From: Drosophila pseudoobscura | Taxonomy: Eukaryota > Arthropoda > Insecta > Diptera > Drosophilidae | Assembly: GCF_009870125.1 (NCBI RefSeq) | Contig: NC_046683.1 | Span: forward strand, 40,067,869-40,131,868 | Direction of reading: 5' to 3' | DNA: 64,000 nucleotides | In this document: positions 42,544 to 55,200 of the stretch, in pieces | How the letters are laid out: each line of letters opens with the position of its first letter | Numbering within the stretch: the stretch's first letter is position 1 | The notes under the pieces: generated by a model | What the model was told of the DNA's origin: nothing | Databases searched by the model: none | Seen by the model: only the letters and a program-made list of their open reading frames with translations | Program-made: the position numbers and the translations under genes

Positions 42544-43601
42544 ACAGCAGACAGCTGCTGCCCATGCGCGCGCCCATTCTGATATATTTTGTGACCCTGA
42601 AATAATGTCTGAAATTATTTTCGTGGTTATCTGTTGAAAACTAGAGAACTTCTAGGAAAATATAAAGATCATCATTTCAGGATAGAATACTCTTTAGAAT
42701 TGCAATAATCCCAAGATTCGTATAGGTTTTTTTGTATTCGGCCTTCAGATTACGTTTCCTTTCGCTGCTCATACACACATATTGGAAGACCCCACAGGAA
42801 CACTGCCGCAGATGCATAGCAGTTTCCATTGAATTTGTCCATGTCAATTTAAAGTTGGCCATTCCGGGCCAAATCTCCATGCATGAGTGGGACAGACTTG
42901 AGTCGAGCATCGGGTCATTTCGCCAGTCCAAAGATTAGGCGCACAAATAGTATATAAGAAGTTTAAGTGATTATTTAAATGACCTGAGAGTCCCTAAAAG
43001 ATTTTTATAGGAGTTTCCCTTGTGAATTTGGAAAATATTGGCGAATCTATGTTTTTTCAAAGAAAATAGTTTTCAGAAGTTGCAAAAGGTTTTTTGAATA
43101 AATAAATGGTTTATTTTTAATGCCCGAAGAAGCGGCAGACACAACGTTGATGAGAAGTTCCTTTAATGATCTCCAATGAAAAGAATTTATGTTTAAACAC
43201 GCTAAAAAGGGGAGAAACCGAGTTTGGAAGACGTTAATTGAATGATCTCCAATGAAAATAGTTGATGTTTAATGACAAAAGAAATCATGCCTGTATCATG
43301 CAAACTTCTGCATTGTGCATTTTTCAAAACTTGATTGCTTTCTCGAATAGAAGAGGTTTATTTTATGTTTCATTTGTTGCCTTAGTTTTAATAAAGATTC
43401 CTTATGTGTGTTTGATAATATGCACCAAGTCGATTAATTTAGTTTTCCGAAACGCTTTCCTGATTCAATTTTAAATATTTTGCAGATACTGCACTCCACC
43501 TAATGATGGTGAAATTTCCATCCTGCTGTCCAGTGCCCGACCTGGCCATGCCTTTCAATCTCGACACGATCTTCAGTCAGCGACTGTCTTATTGACTGAG
43601 T

Positions 43602-43641
43602 CACCGACCGACTGACCGACCGACCGACCGACTGACCGACC
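43602..43641. repeat. (GACC/GACT)n tract
   Basis: Tetranucleotide array of CCGACCGACTGACCGAC type; a related (TGAC)n array lies at about 42225-42247. Confidence 0.85.
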
Positions 43642-44004
43642 AAGAGCACCAAGAGCCTCGGAGCAGGAGAACCTTGGCAGACAGCAGGTCGACGTTGATG
43701 GTCAGAGGCGGTGTGCCGCGCTGTGGTTTGGGGCACTGACTGTCGCTAATCTTGAGCCTTTCGGCCCCCGAAAGACATTTCCCATTCATCACAATCGCAC
43801 TTGTCGTTGTTTTTGTGGCTTTGGTGGCATAATTTTTCACTTAACGCACGACTATAAATACCCCATGCTGCAACACATGTAAGACTCTATCTAAATTCAA
43901 ATACAAACACGATTGTGCCTGTGCCTGTGCCTGTGCCTGTGAACGTACCAGTACCTGTGACTGTACGGTGTGTTTCTGTACTGTGATTGCTAATAGTTAA
44001 CTCA

Positions 44005-44169
44005 ATGATAATGCGTTTTTGTTTTTATTTATTGCCGATATTTTATGCGATTAAATGCCATAATTTATCAGAGCAGTGCTCGCTCGGATCGGTTCTTTGC
44101 CTCGTATTTCAGTTTTCGTATATCACAGATTTCTTGGACATTGAAACGGTTCACCCTGATGACGCTTAG
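44005..44169 (+). CDS. Small ORF with a signal-peptide-like N-terminus, status uncertain
   Basis: 54 codons from ATG 44005 (a second ATG at 44011). The N-terminus MIMRFCFYLLPIFYA is hydrophobic with a plausible signal-peptidase site, followed by a short Cys-containing segment (IKCHNLSEQC) and an acidic end. A TATAAATA box lies at 43853-43860, 145 nt upstream on the same strand. An ORF this short is easily random. It overlaps no known gene and I recognise no homologue; a small secreted peptide is the only positive idea. Confidence 0.15.
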   Translation: MIMRFCFYLLPIFYAIKCHNLSEQCSLGSVLCLVFQFSYITDFLDIETVHPDDA

Positions 44170-45189
44170 CGCGATATCTCCTCCATTGGTTCTTCAATCA
44201 TATTCTACTTAAAGAAAGTCTACAATCTGTTTCTTACGTGTAGGTCCTGCAGGAGCTGCCGGCAGAGCCCCGCGGTTGATTAGAGTTTCTGTCTTCGCTT
44301 GAGGGCATCGGAACTCAGGATTAATGGAACCCTAAGCCTTATCGAACCCTTAAGCCTACAAAGACTGAGCCTGCAACCGTTAGGGGGCTGAAGTATTTTT
44401 AGTAGGATGACTAACTTCAGAGCCGGATGCTGTATAGTAAGGGCTAGCAAGAGGCTCCCATCGAATCATCGCCCATCGAATTGGTGACCCAATCTATGAC
44501 ACATTTTGCATTGAGAAGGATTTGGAGGCATGTTCTGTTGTTTTGTTCTTTTTGTTATTACTGTTATGACATTCAATAAGCAATTAGGCATTAATCATGG
44601 CCGGGGGGAGCATTAATCACCCAAGCAGCAGCAGCCTCCAGTCCCAGCCTCAATCTCAAGCGCCGCAGAAACGATCGAGCCTTCAACTTATGCATATGAG
44701 CAGCAGAGCAGCAGAACAGAAAGCCAGCAGCCAGAGGGATGGTGGGGCCTGCTGCCTCCAACTGAACAGTCACTGATCGCACACCCTCGGGTAGACAGAA
44801 AGAGAGATCCCAGGCTTGCAAGAGAGACACAGCGTAGCCGAGAGAGAGAGAGAGAGAAAAAGAGACATGATGTCATCGTCTGTTTATAAGTCAGCCGCGT
44901 CAGCGATGCAGATCAGGTACGATCGGTGATCGGGCGATCGGAGCGGAGCGGATCGTGGTTCGTGGCAGAACCAAACGATTGTCCCACGCCCACGCCGAGC
45001 CACGCGCCAAGAACGAAAATAATCTCGGGTAAATAATCAGAGGCAGAGGCAGGTCAGGTTGGAGGTTGGGTCCCCCGCCTGGTGCAGGCCCCCAGGGGCC
45101 AGATGACGTTGTTCGGACAGTAGCCGACAGATCGATCGTCCGATGGAAACCATAGAGTTTCATCCCAGAGGAAAGACTGAGTTTTTTGG

Positions 45190-48100
45190 ATATTAAATTT
45201 GAGTTTTTATTGTAGTTCTTTTATGTGGTTTCTGTGTGTGATTTCGGTTCTGGTCGGATCGGATCGGATCGGATCGGTTCGGAGATGGATTACAGAGACA
45301 GTTAGAGATATACAAGATACAGTTACAGTTACAGTTACAGTTAAAGTAAGAGTTACAGTTACAGTTACAGCGACAGTTAGAGATACGGATACAGGATACA
45401 CATTGGAGCTGCGTTTTGTCAGGGTTTGCATTATAGTTTATCAGTTACACATGGGTTTCTGTTTTTTGCTTGATTGGTTTGGATTGGATTGTTCTTCTTT
45501 TTGCTCTCTTCTTATATGTAGTAGTAGTCGGCTAGATCTATTTCTCGTACGGTTTTGCTCTGGTCAAAACCACACAAATAACATCTGGGACTCTCTTTTC
45601 AAATAACAACACTCTCTCTTTATCGTCCGTTCTTTCTTTCTTTCTTTCTTAGGGGTTCTCTTTTTTTTAGCACAGTTTGTGGGAGTTTTCTTTTTGTTTT
45701 TTTTTGCTTGTTTTTTCTCTTGTGGGGCTGGTGGTGGAAAGACAGACACATATATTACATTGGATCTTTAACTTTATATATCTTTTAAATATCTTTAAGC
45801 AATATACATATGGCTCTATAATCTATACAATCAATGGGAAGTTCTTTTGGGTGTTCGGTGTTCTGTGGCTCTGCGGTTCTGCCTGCAGCTGGTACTCTAT
45901 GGGGGAGGGGGCTCTATGTTTAAACACTTAACCAACACTGATCGCTATCGCATATCGATATTTATCGTGGATCGTTAAATTTGTTATGTCCAGGTACTTT
46001 TGTAGCGCTTTCTTTTGTTACAACAAACAGCAAACAAAATCGTTCTTGTGTGTAGCCTACAAACTAAAAGCTAGAGAATGAAGTCAAGGTCCAGTTCCAG
46101 GTCAGAGGTCAGTATCCAAAGGTCTGTGGGTAAGTCGTTGAGGTGAAATGAGGTGATGATTCTGATTCTATTTCTGATGATGCTATATGTCTATTCTTCC
46201 TCTCCCCCTCATTTCGCAGCTGTAGGCAGACCCCAAAACGCATACAAAACTCAGCATATTTTTAGGCCATATATGTATGTCATATTATATGTATTATATG
46301 TATTCTATGTATTAGATATCGATTAATAATCGAAAAACAAAATAAACAAATGGGTACAAAAAAAAAAAGAAAACAATTTACAAGCGAAGAACTCTTTCCT
46401 CCACATCCATCTTCTGGGAGGGGTGTTTATCATGGGCTGATCATGGAGTTTTTGATTGCATAATAGCCATTTATAGTTACGATTTTACAGCTTTGCATTA
46501 CATTTACAGTTTACAGTTTAAGTTTACAGTGTGGTTTTACAGTTAAATTTAACATTGCCGAGGTAGGCAGCTCCTTCCACTCGCTACACCTGAGAGTCTG
46601 TTTCTGTTTTGGTTGGAAGCTTGGATCAAAGCATAATATCGTATGTGGGCGAGTGGAGCGGTCGGAGTCTCTGCACTGATCCTCTATATAGGGTTTTGTG
46701 TGTCGTATGTGAGGTAAAGTTTTTGCTTAATTTCAAATGTTCTCAGGTAACTCTCTTCCCATTTTCGAACACACCTTCGCTTCGGGAACTGGGGGAAAGT
46801 CATGACTCCTTTGGATGCTCTAACAATCAAACCTATTCAAGGCAAATAGGCTGGGCACAGGGGTGGTGTGGGTGTACAAAGGTTCATGGTTAATGGATCA
46901 AGGCGTCAAGGCTCAAGGTTCAAGGTTCAATGGTGATATATGTATGTATGTATAACATTTATGGTATAGGTACAACTAGAGAAAGGCGTGTGCAGAGCTC
47001 TGTTAAACATTTACATATGGTTGTAGACATAGATATTGGTATTTTTTTTTCATATATAGTAATATATAAATATTAGATATAGTTGTTTATTTTTTGTTTA
47101 TCGGTTATTCTTTAGTACAAATCGAGGCAATTACAATTACAAATTACAAACAAAGCACTTTTTCTTTTCTTTTCTGTTCCGTTCTTTTTTCTATCTGTGT
47201 GGGTATATGATCTTGCTCCTTTAGGCCACTTTTTGGTGTTCACAGCTGTTTTGTTTTATACACATGTAGAACCTTGCATATGTATTAAATCTGTATAAAG
47301 GTATAACGTTTTTTTGATCAGGCAATAGACACACACAAATATACATAGGTATATGCATATATAAATGGTACAGGCATCATATGGTCTCCTATATGTATAT
47401 CCTATATATAGTATATATAATAATATATCATTTACAAAAAGTTTCACATTTGTTTTTTCTTTCTTTCTTTCATTAAACTGTAATAAGGCGCAAGTTTTGA
47501 AGGATTTTTGCAGTATTTAGCAACACTTAGTGGTCATCGAAGTATTCGATCGTTCTATAGACTACAAGTATACCTCTTCCTCTCTCACTCTCTCTCTCTT
47601 CCGCTTCCGCTCATTGCATGTATATATAGTTTTTAATAATCATTTTTGTTTGTAGATTAGTTGTTTTTGTTGCAAAAGAATTAACAAAGTGTTGGATTAG
47701 TAATTTAGTTTTTTGTCAAATAGAAAGTTTTGTTTTTTTATTTAAAATTTTGTTCTTTTTTTTTGATTAAGGCAACATTTTGTTTTTGTTTTCTTGTTTT
47801 TTTGTTGTTTTTTTTTGTTTTATCATTAAAGTTAGCTTACAAAATATGGACACAAAAAAAAAACAAAAATGTATATATCGTACATGTATATATATATATA
47901 TCGACTGTATATATAGGGGTTGTTTTTTATCACTGACTAAGGCTAGAGTGTTTTTTAGACAAAAAAATATCAAACGTCGTCAAATATATCGCATGCGCTT
48001 TCCGAATCGAAAAAACATCCTTCTCGTTCCTCTCGTTAATCTCTCTTTTCATGTGAATATATATAAATGTTTTATAACTTGTAAGGCATTTCGTTTAAGG

Positions 48101-48880
48101 ATCAAAGGACCAAGAAAATCAAAGGACAAACGCTTAGAGAATGGAGGAGGAAATTGAACAAAAATTAAAATTAATAATTACTGATGCGGATGTGTGTGTG
48201 TGACTGCTAGCAGTTGATCACTGCTCTTTTCCTCTCCCTATCTCTCTCTTTGCTCTCTTACGCTTGCAATGGAATGTTATCGATTTATCTCGTATCAAAA
48301 AAGTTGGGTTATGTACAATTATGCAAGTGATTCTCTCCTCTCTAACTGCTACTCCTACTCTCCTATTCCTCTACTCCTCTCTCGTTCACTCTCCCTAAAA
48401 CTGATTGTTTAATGATAGGTTTAAAGTGTTAATTAAATTGTTTTCTGTTTTCTGCTTTCTTTGCTTCATGAGGTAGTCAAGCCACAGGCTGGACGCCGCT
48501 CCAGGCGGACATGCACGATGGGGGATCAGGGTTTTGGGGGGTATTCGAGGCTTAGGGGCATGGGTTATCAGGGATACTCTGCTGTTTTTATTTCTGGAAG
48601 AACTCGGATCGATTAACGGCGGGAAAAAGGCATCATTGGGAATTAGGGCGGGGAAAAGGTGTCAAAGGATTGTTGTTTGGGGGATAATTTTAGGGGACAA
48701 TTTAGGGGTACTTTGAGGGAAATTCAAACAGAACTTCAAGGACATTCAAAGGGGTAATGTTTCAGTGCGTCCTTGGGGACTGCGGCTTCAGCTTTTCTAT
48801 CTGTTCTTCTGCTTAGTCGATGAGTAGCATCTAAAAAATATACATCAAGGTACAGGATCCAGCACCTAACACCAATAATC
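45190..48880 (-). other. Probable long 3' UTR of Atf3
   Basis: A/T-rich, without credible ORFs. It has a (GTTACA)n array at 45319-45375 and related TTTACAG repeats at 46480-46545. Minus-strand AATAAA signals occur at 47737-47742 and 45206-45211; the latter would give a UTR of about 3.9 kb. CG-rich coding-like composition stops sharply near 48880. Confidence 0.5.
45206..45211 (-). terminator. Distal AATAAA polyadenylation signal candidate for Atf3
   Basis: Minus-strand AATAAA at the point where A/T-rich UTR-like sequence gives way to the more GC-rich spacer to the left. Confidence 0.3.
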
Positions 48881-49123
48881 AACATGTGTCCAGGCTGGAT
48901 CCTCCTCCTCGTCCAGTTCCAGCTCCATTTCCAGCTCCATCTCTACATCCTGCTGCTGCTGCGGACTGCTGCTCGGCCTGTGCGACGACGACGACGACTG
49001 CTGCTGCTCCCCCTCCTGGCCACCATCCTGATCGAAGGCCAGTAGCAGGAGATCGCGATCGCGATCGCGATCACGTTCGTGTGCGTTTGCGCTTGCCGGT
49101 GCCGATGCCCGCTGGGCCCGCCC
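48869..49123 (-). CDS. Atf3 C-terminal extension frame (after UGA)
   Basis: The frame past the Atf3 TGA (49126-49124) stays open for 85 codons to a TAG at 48868-48866. It begins GRAQRASAPASANAHERDRD, then has LLLLAFDQDGG, a Ser/Gln stretch, and a strongly acidic DVEMELEMELELDEEEDPAW, ending DYWC. GC-rich, codon-like composition persists to this stop and then falls away at once. It could be reached by stop-codon readthrough or by splicing from a GTGAGG donor that includes the stop. There is no ATG early enough to make it an independent gene. Confidence 0.5.
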
Positions 49124-49974
49124 TCACGCCAGGCAGCCCCCATTGGTCAGGAAGGCAGCGGCACCGGTATCCAGATCCACATAGTCCGTGCCATCGCCCG
49201 CCAGTTGGGACAACAGATCGTTGGAAAAGCAGCCGTTCTTCATCAGCAGCAGCTGTTCGTCATCGTAGCAGGAGGGCGTCATCACCCCAACGCCCACACC
49301 CACGCCCACGCCAAGGCCATTGTTCTGGAGGCCGTGATGAAAGTCCACCAGGAGGTTGTTGTTATTGTTGTTGTTATGGTGGTTGTGGCAGATGTGCTGG
49401 TTGTTGTGCTGGTGTCCTGCCGCTCCTCCCCCGCCACTGTTTGCATGGACAACACTGGCCATATTGAGGCTATTGATGTCACTGGTGGGCAGGACACTGA
49501 CGGCATGCTTGATGTCCGGAAAACCGTCGCTCGGCTCGAACAAGAAACGCTCCGCACTGAGGGCCGTGGTGTAGGGACTCTGCGCGTCCACCAGTTCGTT
49601 CTTCACGAACTCAATGGCGCTGCTGGTGGGCGTTGAGGCGGCCGAGCCGGTCTGATTGCTGCTGCTGTTGCTGCTCGAGGAGCTGCTGCTGGTTGGTGTG
49701 CTGGCAGGCAGGAGTGGCAGTGGCAGTGGCAACGATGCTAGACCCAATGCAAGGCTGAGGCCATCGCAATTGGGGACGTAATCGGATACCTGCTGATTGC
49801 TTACAACGAGACTGCTGCCATTGCTCTGCTGTTGCTGTTCGTTGCTGCTGGCGGGATTCATGGGTTGTTGATGCAGCTGTTGCTGTTGCTGTTGCTGCTG
49901 GTTGGGAGAACTGAGGTATCCTGCATGCTCAAACTCCTGGGGACTGGGTGACGGCTTGCAGTAGCCATTGGGGA

Positions 49975-50012
<38 letters not shown>

Positions 50013-53000
50013 TGCTGTTGCTGGACCTGTGCTGCCGCTGCTGCTGCTGCTGCCATGGCCGTTCTCTTGGAGCCAAACTTAAATGTCGCCATCGATGGTA
50101 TGCTCATCCTTTGCGAAGACGAGCTGCTGCTCGACACCGAACCAGAGCCAGAGATGGAACCCGAGCCCGAGCTTGAACCAGAGATGGAACCCGTGAGGTT
50201 GACCTCCGATGACGACTGGCCCTCGAGCTCCAATTCCGGGAAATACTTCTGTGCAGGCGACTGTAGCAGAGCGGCAGGCAGCTGGCACCCGCCGGTCCTT
50301 AGGCAGCCCTGGGACATGGCATTCGCGTGATTCTGGAGCATCTCCAGCAGCTTGCGGCGCTCCGTTTCGAGGCTGCGCACCTGCTGCTTCAGCTCCACGT
50401 TCTGGGTGTCCAGCACCTCCGACTCCTTGATGAGGTTCTGCGTGCGCTCGCGCTTCTTCATGCGGCACTTGGTGGCCGCAATCTTGTTGCGCTCCCGGCG
50501 CCTCCTCCGCCGATCCTCGTCTTCGGGCGTGAGGCCCTTGGGCGTGGACTTGGTCTCGCTGTCCTCATCCTCGCTGGACTCCTCGCAATCGTCGTCGTTC
50601 AGACTGTAGCTGTGGCTGGTGTTGTTGCAGTTGTTGTTGCTGCTGCTGTTGTTCATGCTGCTGCTCCTGCGGGAGCACTTCGATTGGGGCTGCTCCGAGC
50701 CGCTGCTCGAGTCGCAGGTCGAGAGCTTGCGCTTGCTCTGGATGGCCAGCTTCAGGCCGGTTTTGATCAGCTGCGACTTTGTCTGTGAACGAAACAGAGG
50801 GAACAACGAGTGCGGGTTAGAGCGGGTCTTTTCAAACGTCCTTCGTCCAACACAAATTGTTGTCTTGTCACCAATCGCCATATCGGTTAGGCGACGCCAA
50901 AGAAGGCAAAAGCATTGCTCAAGCAACTCTGAACGACCCCCCACCCCCCCTGGGGTAGACAGACACACAGATAGGCACGCACATTTGGAGGCCTCACTCT
51001 TTGGCATTTCGAGATCTCTCGCAGAGGCACACACTTCTCTGGGGGACTCCCCCACACCTTCACCCACCTTCACCCGATAGAAGATTCTCCTTCGGCCTAA
51101 GAAAGCCAGAGACACATTCCTATGGCAGAGCTAAGGGTGATTTCTATGGGCAAGAGGGAGAAACTTCCCTCTCCTGCCAAGCCACTCTGTGAGAGAGAGA
51201 GAGAGATCTATGAATGATCTCTACAGCAAAAGAGAGAGGCGAATGATGCGACTGAGTTATACGAAAAAAAGAGACCCTCTGGATAAGCGTAACTCCTTTT
51301 CATTGGTAAGCTCCTCTGTGAGAGAGGTAGAAGGGGCGATCTATGGCTGACCTCTACGGAAATGAGAGCACCCCTCGCTCAAGATAAATGATTCACATGA
51401 CTCGCAATCATTCGTTTAATCTTATCGGTCTCTAGGTGTCTCCACACACTTCTGGCGATTTCTTGAGTAATCCCAGCCGATCCTTTCGGCTGGTGGGGAG
51501 AGATCGACACAGTTTTCTCGAGAGCACTCAGGCCTCAGGCCTCAGGTAGCGATTCGCCATGTGACGAATCGAATCAACACACACGAGACAGAGATTCGAT
51601 TCCGTTGACAGCTGTGGTCGCATTCCCCCGTTGCGTCACACATTGTGGCACGATTTCTCGTGGAGGGGCAAGGTCTGGGTCTGTGCCTGTGTCTGGGGTC
51701 CGAGCTCTCTGGATCTTGCACTGCGATAATCTTTATTTTTTAGCGGCATTTTCTTTGTTTTGTTTTGTGATTTACACAGACGACCTTTTCTGTTGCGATT
51801 TTGGGTTTAGGGTTTGGTTTTCGGTTCTGTTTTCGGGTTGTTTTTTGGCATGAATTATAAATATGAATTTAAGTGAAAAAGATAGAAATCTGCGACATGC
51901 CCAAGGGCCACGCCCTAGTCTCTGGCCCCGAAAACAAAATCTCTCCCTGGCCTCTCTCCCTCTCTCTCTCTCTCGCTCTCTCTCGCTGGAAACAAGTGCA
52001 ATCGGCAGAGCAGTGGGTGGGCCGCAGCCACAAAACAAAACAAAAACAAAAACCTCGTCAACAAACTTGCACTCTGGCTTTATGGAGTGGAGGAGATCCA
52101 TTTATGGCACAGCCCCAGAAGCAGCAGCAGGAACAGATGGTCATCACTCCGCACATTGTCAACGGATCTTGAGCGGGAGGTTCGGGGTTCGTTTTCGTTT
52201 TCGTTTTCGGTTCGACATGTGGAATAATTGCTCCGCTGCCGTCGCAGGCATAGCCGCTGGTCGCCCTCCTCCGACTGCCAGATGCCCTCCAATGCAAGCG
52301 GAAAACCCCAAATGAAAACCCTTTAGAGTTTCCTTCACCCTCCACCGTTCGCCCTCTTCTGTCAAGCTAGAGGAAGAGTGCAGGTTGTACTGCCAAGATC
52401 TGTGTGTTAAGCCACTCTGGGAGAGAGCGAAAGCTCTGGGGCCAAGATGTTGCCCCATGGAGAACCTCCTCAAATGATAGACCAGTGCTCTACGAAGATG
52501 CCAAATGCGGGACTTAATCAGGGGACTCCAAAGTGGAGTTCTGGCTCCCTCGGACCCCACTCTTTTTGGGACCATCTTCTCAATCTTCAGCTCATTGAAA
52601 CGTCGACCAGGCGGCACGCAAGTCGGGGGCTCTCCCTCCCCAGGCAGCGGCCCCAATATTTTGCGCCCCAATATTTTTTTGTCCGTTTGTTTGTTGTCTG
52701 CTCGAGAAATTGTTCAGATGCCACTCGACGCAGTGCCCGCCCTACTTCTGCCCTTCCCGCGAGTTCGACTTCGATTTCGATTTCGTTTGGCTTCTGTTGC
52801 TCGTAATTTTCGGGGGCCGCTTGCGGAGGTACACTGTTCGATGTTCATTTGAATTTTAGGCACACGTGGCCGCCTTATTTATTGACCCAGAAATCAGATA
52901 AATAAATTGTGTGTTTAAAAAGCGACGAAGTCAAAAAAAGAGCCGCAATCATAATAATAATCGCATGCGCCAGCCGCCAGCCGCCAGCCGCCAGAAAACC

Positions 53001-55200
53001 GAAACAGAAATGAATCTGAATCGGAAACTGAATCGATGACCATATGGTCGTCGTGGCCAAGTCTCTTGTTGTGCAACACTGCCCGTTCAGTCGGGCAGGT
53101 TGGAGGTGGAGCAGCCACCGCTCTCTCTCGCTTCTTTCTCTGACAGACACTCGACAGTAGACCATCCCAAGACGAGCCTTTCTTTGCCAAGAGTCCACGT
53201 TTTTTGGGGCTCTCGTAAATTTGCATTTTGTTTGGTCTGTTTGCACTTTTGCACATCGTCTCTCGTCTCTCGTCTCTCGACCCCAAATTCGTTTCAATAT
53301 TTGCAGTACTTTTTAATACATTTACTGTGCATTTTTTTCGGCAACATTTGTGCAAATATTTGCACTGCAGAGCCAAAGGAGGGGGCGAGGCGGGGCGGGG
53401 CGGGGCGGCTCTTCCACAGAAAGTTCTTGACTCGAACGGATGTGCACGGGATATCCTGCATGTGGTACTCAGTGAGAGAGCTGACTGAAACCGCCGAGGG
53501 GCGCTGCTGCATGCCGCGTGAAACGTGCCATTAATCAGTCGTTAATTGAATTTCAAACGAATGGTAAACGATTAGGAGCCTAATGAGAAACAAGTGAATG
53601 AGGGGAGTATCTGCACAGAAAAGGGCTCGATAATTTATGGGAAATTTGTTGGAAAACAAATTGTGAAAAGTGCGCCACGATTCGAGCCACTCGTCCGGCA
53701 ATTAAAACTTGCGCTGCCTATAAATTTGTTTGAAGTAATAATCATAAATCACACACAAAGATACAGATGCACAGTTACAGATACTAATACTGGGGATACA
53801 CAGACACTCTTCGTCATCTCTCGCTCGCTCGCTCGCTCCCTCTCTCCATCTCTGTCTGGCGATGCCACCTGCCAATTAGTGAGAGCGGAATGCGGGATGC
53901 TGTTGCTGTTGCTGCTGCTGGATGGATGGATGGATGGATGGATGATGCGTCTGACGATCGCATCGATCGTCGCATCTAATTGCCGTCTGGTGCCGCAGCA
54001 AGTGTTTTATTCATTTGAATTAATCGTTGACACCCAGCAGCGGCGGCCCCCCTTCTCCCGTTGGTTACGGGCCTCATTAAGGCCAATGTCAGTCGTTAGT
54101 GGAGAGTGAGAGATACAGATACCCGTACGAACGAACAAAAAAGATACTGGAGATGCAGCACCGAGATGCAGATACTCCGAATGCCGCCGCAAAAGTGAAA
54201 TCAATTCTCGGCGCTGCGTTTCGCAATTGACGCCCACACGACGTCGCAACGTGGAGCGTAGAGGCAGGGGCAGGGGCAGGGGCAGGGGCAGGGGCAAATG
54301 CTCACGTTAAAGTGCATGTCAGTGGAAGCAGAGGTGGAGGTGGGTGACGCCGGCCAATGGCCACGAGAGTGCGTGGGCTCCGGATTTTGCACGGCGTGCG
54401 CGGCGGCAGTCGGCGTGGGCGTGGGCGCGGACGTGGGCGTGGGCGATGCGCCACAACCAGTCATCCATTCTCGTGCGTCTCTCATGAATGAAACGACAAA
54501 TTGAACCAAATAGAATGAACAGTTTTGTTCTTTTGTCGGAGATAAAGATACAAATTGGGCAGAAGTACGGATACTGGCAGTCGGTCCCGAATCTGAATGA
54601 AATCTAGAATCAGATTGATTTCAATTTGCATCCAAATCCTGCAAAAAGCCTCAGCACGAGAGCCTCAGCAATGTGCAGGAAAATTGGGGAACAATTGAAG
54701 CTCTAAGGCCCAACCGAGGGGCGCTGCTGCACGACTGAATATAGGACAAAGAAGAATCAACCTTCACTCAGGCCTTACCTGTTGCATACTGGGCATGGTG
54801 GCAGTCCCACCCGCTGGCGAATCAAGCGGCGAGGCCGAGCAACTGGAATGACTGCTGTCCTGCGAATGCAACTGCAATGGAACACACAGAGGGAGAGATA
54901 CAAAATTGAGTATACGTGGCGTGGAACGTGGAGGGACATTTGGGGCTGGACACTCACCTGTCCATTGGTTGGATGGCCATTGAAGTTCCTGACACTGACG
55001 ACGGGCGTGGAGGCGGCGGATGAGGCCGAGACTGCCGCAGAGACGGCAGCCGCAGTGGCAAAGCTATAGTTGTCCAAGGGATTGGTCATGGCGATCAGGG
55101 AGTTGAGGATCTCGGGGGTTTTGGGGGTGTGGGCGCCCAGATTAAGGCCGCTGCTCTCGATGCTGAGCAGCGAGGCGGCGGGTATGTTTGAGTTGAACAT
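49124..55200 (-). CDS. Atf3: bZIP transcription factor Atf3 (A3-3)
   Basis: Three coding exons, all phase 0: 55200-54958 (81 codons), 54871-54779 (31) and 50782-49124 (552 plus stop), giving 664 residues. The N-terminus MFNSNIPAASLLSIESSGLN is followed by an Ala/Ser-rich part. Acidic DDDCEESSEDEDSE precedes the bZIP. The basic region at about 203-226 (RRRRRRERNKIAATKCRMKK) has the N-x7-R core of the Jun/ATF class. The leucine heptads fall at about 229, 236, 243, 250 and 257. The long tail has Gln, Ser and Asn/His runs and ends FLTNGGCLA. Known role: a nuclear AP-1/ATF-type factor, partner of Jun, active in stress, metabolism and epithelial closure. The start codon is the first ATG in exon frame (the upstream frame begins only with TTG). 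The stop TGA sits inside a GTGAGG donor-like sequence. Confidence 0.96.
53494..53520 (-). repeat. Dispersed motif, copy 3
   Basis: Minus strand: CACGCGGCATGCAGCAGCGCCCCTCGG, identical to the core consensus. Confidence 0.75.
53838..53859 (-). promoter_or_regulatory. GA-rich site resembling an MSL recognition element
   Basis: The minus strand reads CCAGACAGAGATGGAGAGAGGG. Drosophila MSL recognition elements are GA-rich with an AGAGATGG-like core, so this is a possible dosage-compensation site if the segment is X-linked. Confidence 0.3.
54714..54735 (-). repeat. Dispersed motif, copy 4
   Basis: Minus strand: GTCGTGCAGCAGCGCCCCTCGG, core identical except A to G in CATG. Confidence 0.7.

Larger units (their letters stand above)
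41304..45189. other. Intergenic region between the helicase promoter and the Atf3 3' end
   Basis: No confirmed gene. It contains A/T-rich sequence to 41.95 kb, a consensus Pho/YY1 site AAGATGGCGGCC (42020-42031), a 15-G run, a (GACC)n tract, a (TGTGCC)n stretch near 43915-43940, a small ORF at 44005-44169, and a GATCG-rich stretch near 44920-44955. Confidence 0.5.
51200..54778. other. Atf3 intron 2 (50783-54778) with regulatory-looking repeats
   Basis: No other gene seen. It carries the dispersed motif at 53494-53520 and 54714-54735, (GA)/(CT) stretches, a (GGGGCA)n-like stretch near 54265-54297 and (GGAT)n near 53922-53943. Confidence 0.6.
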
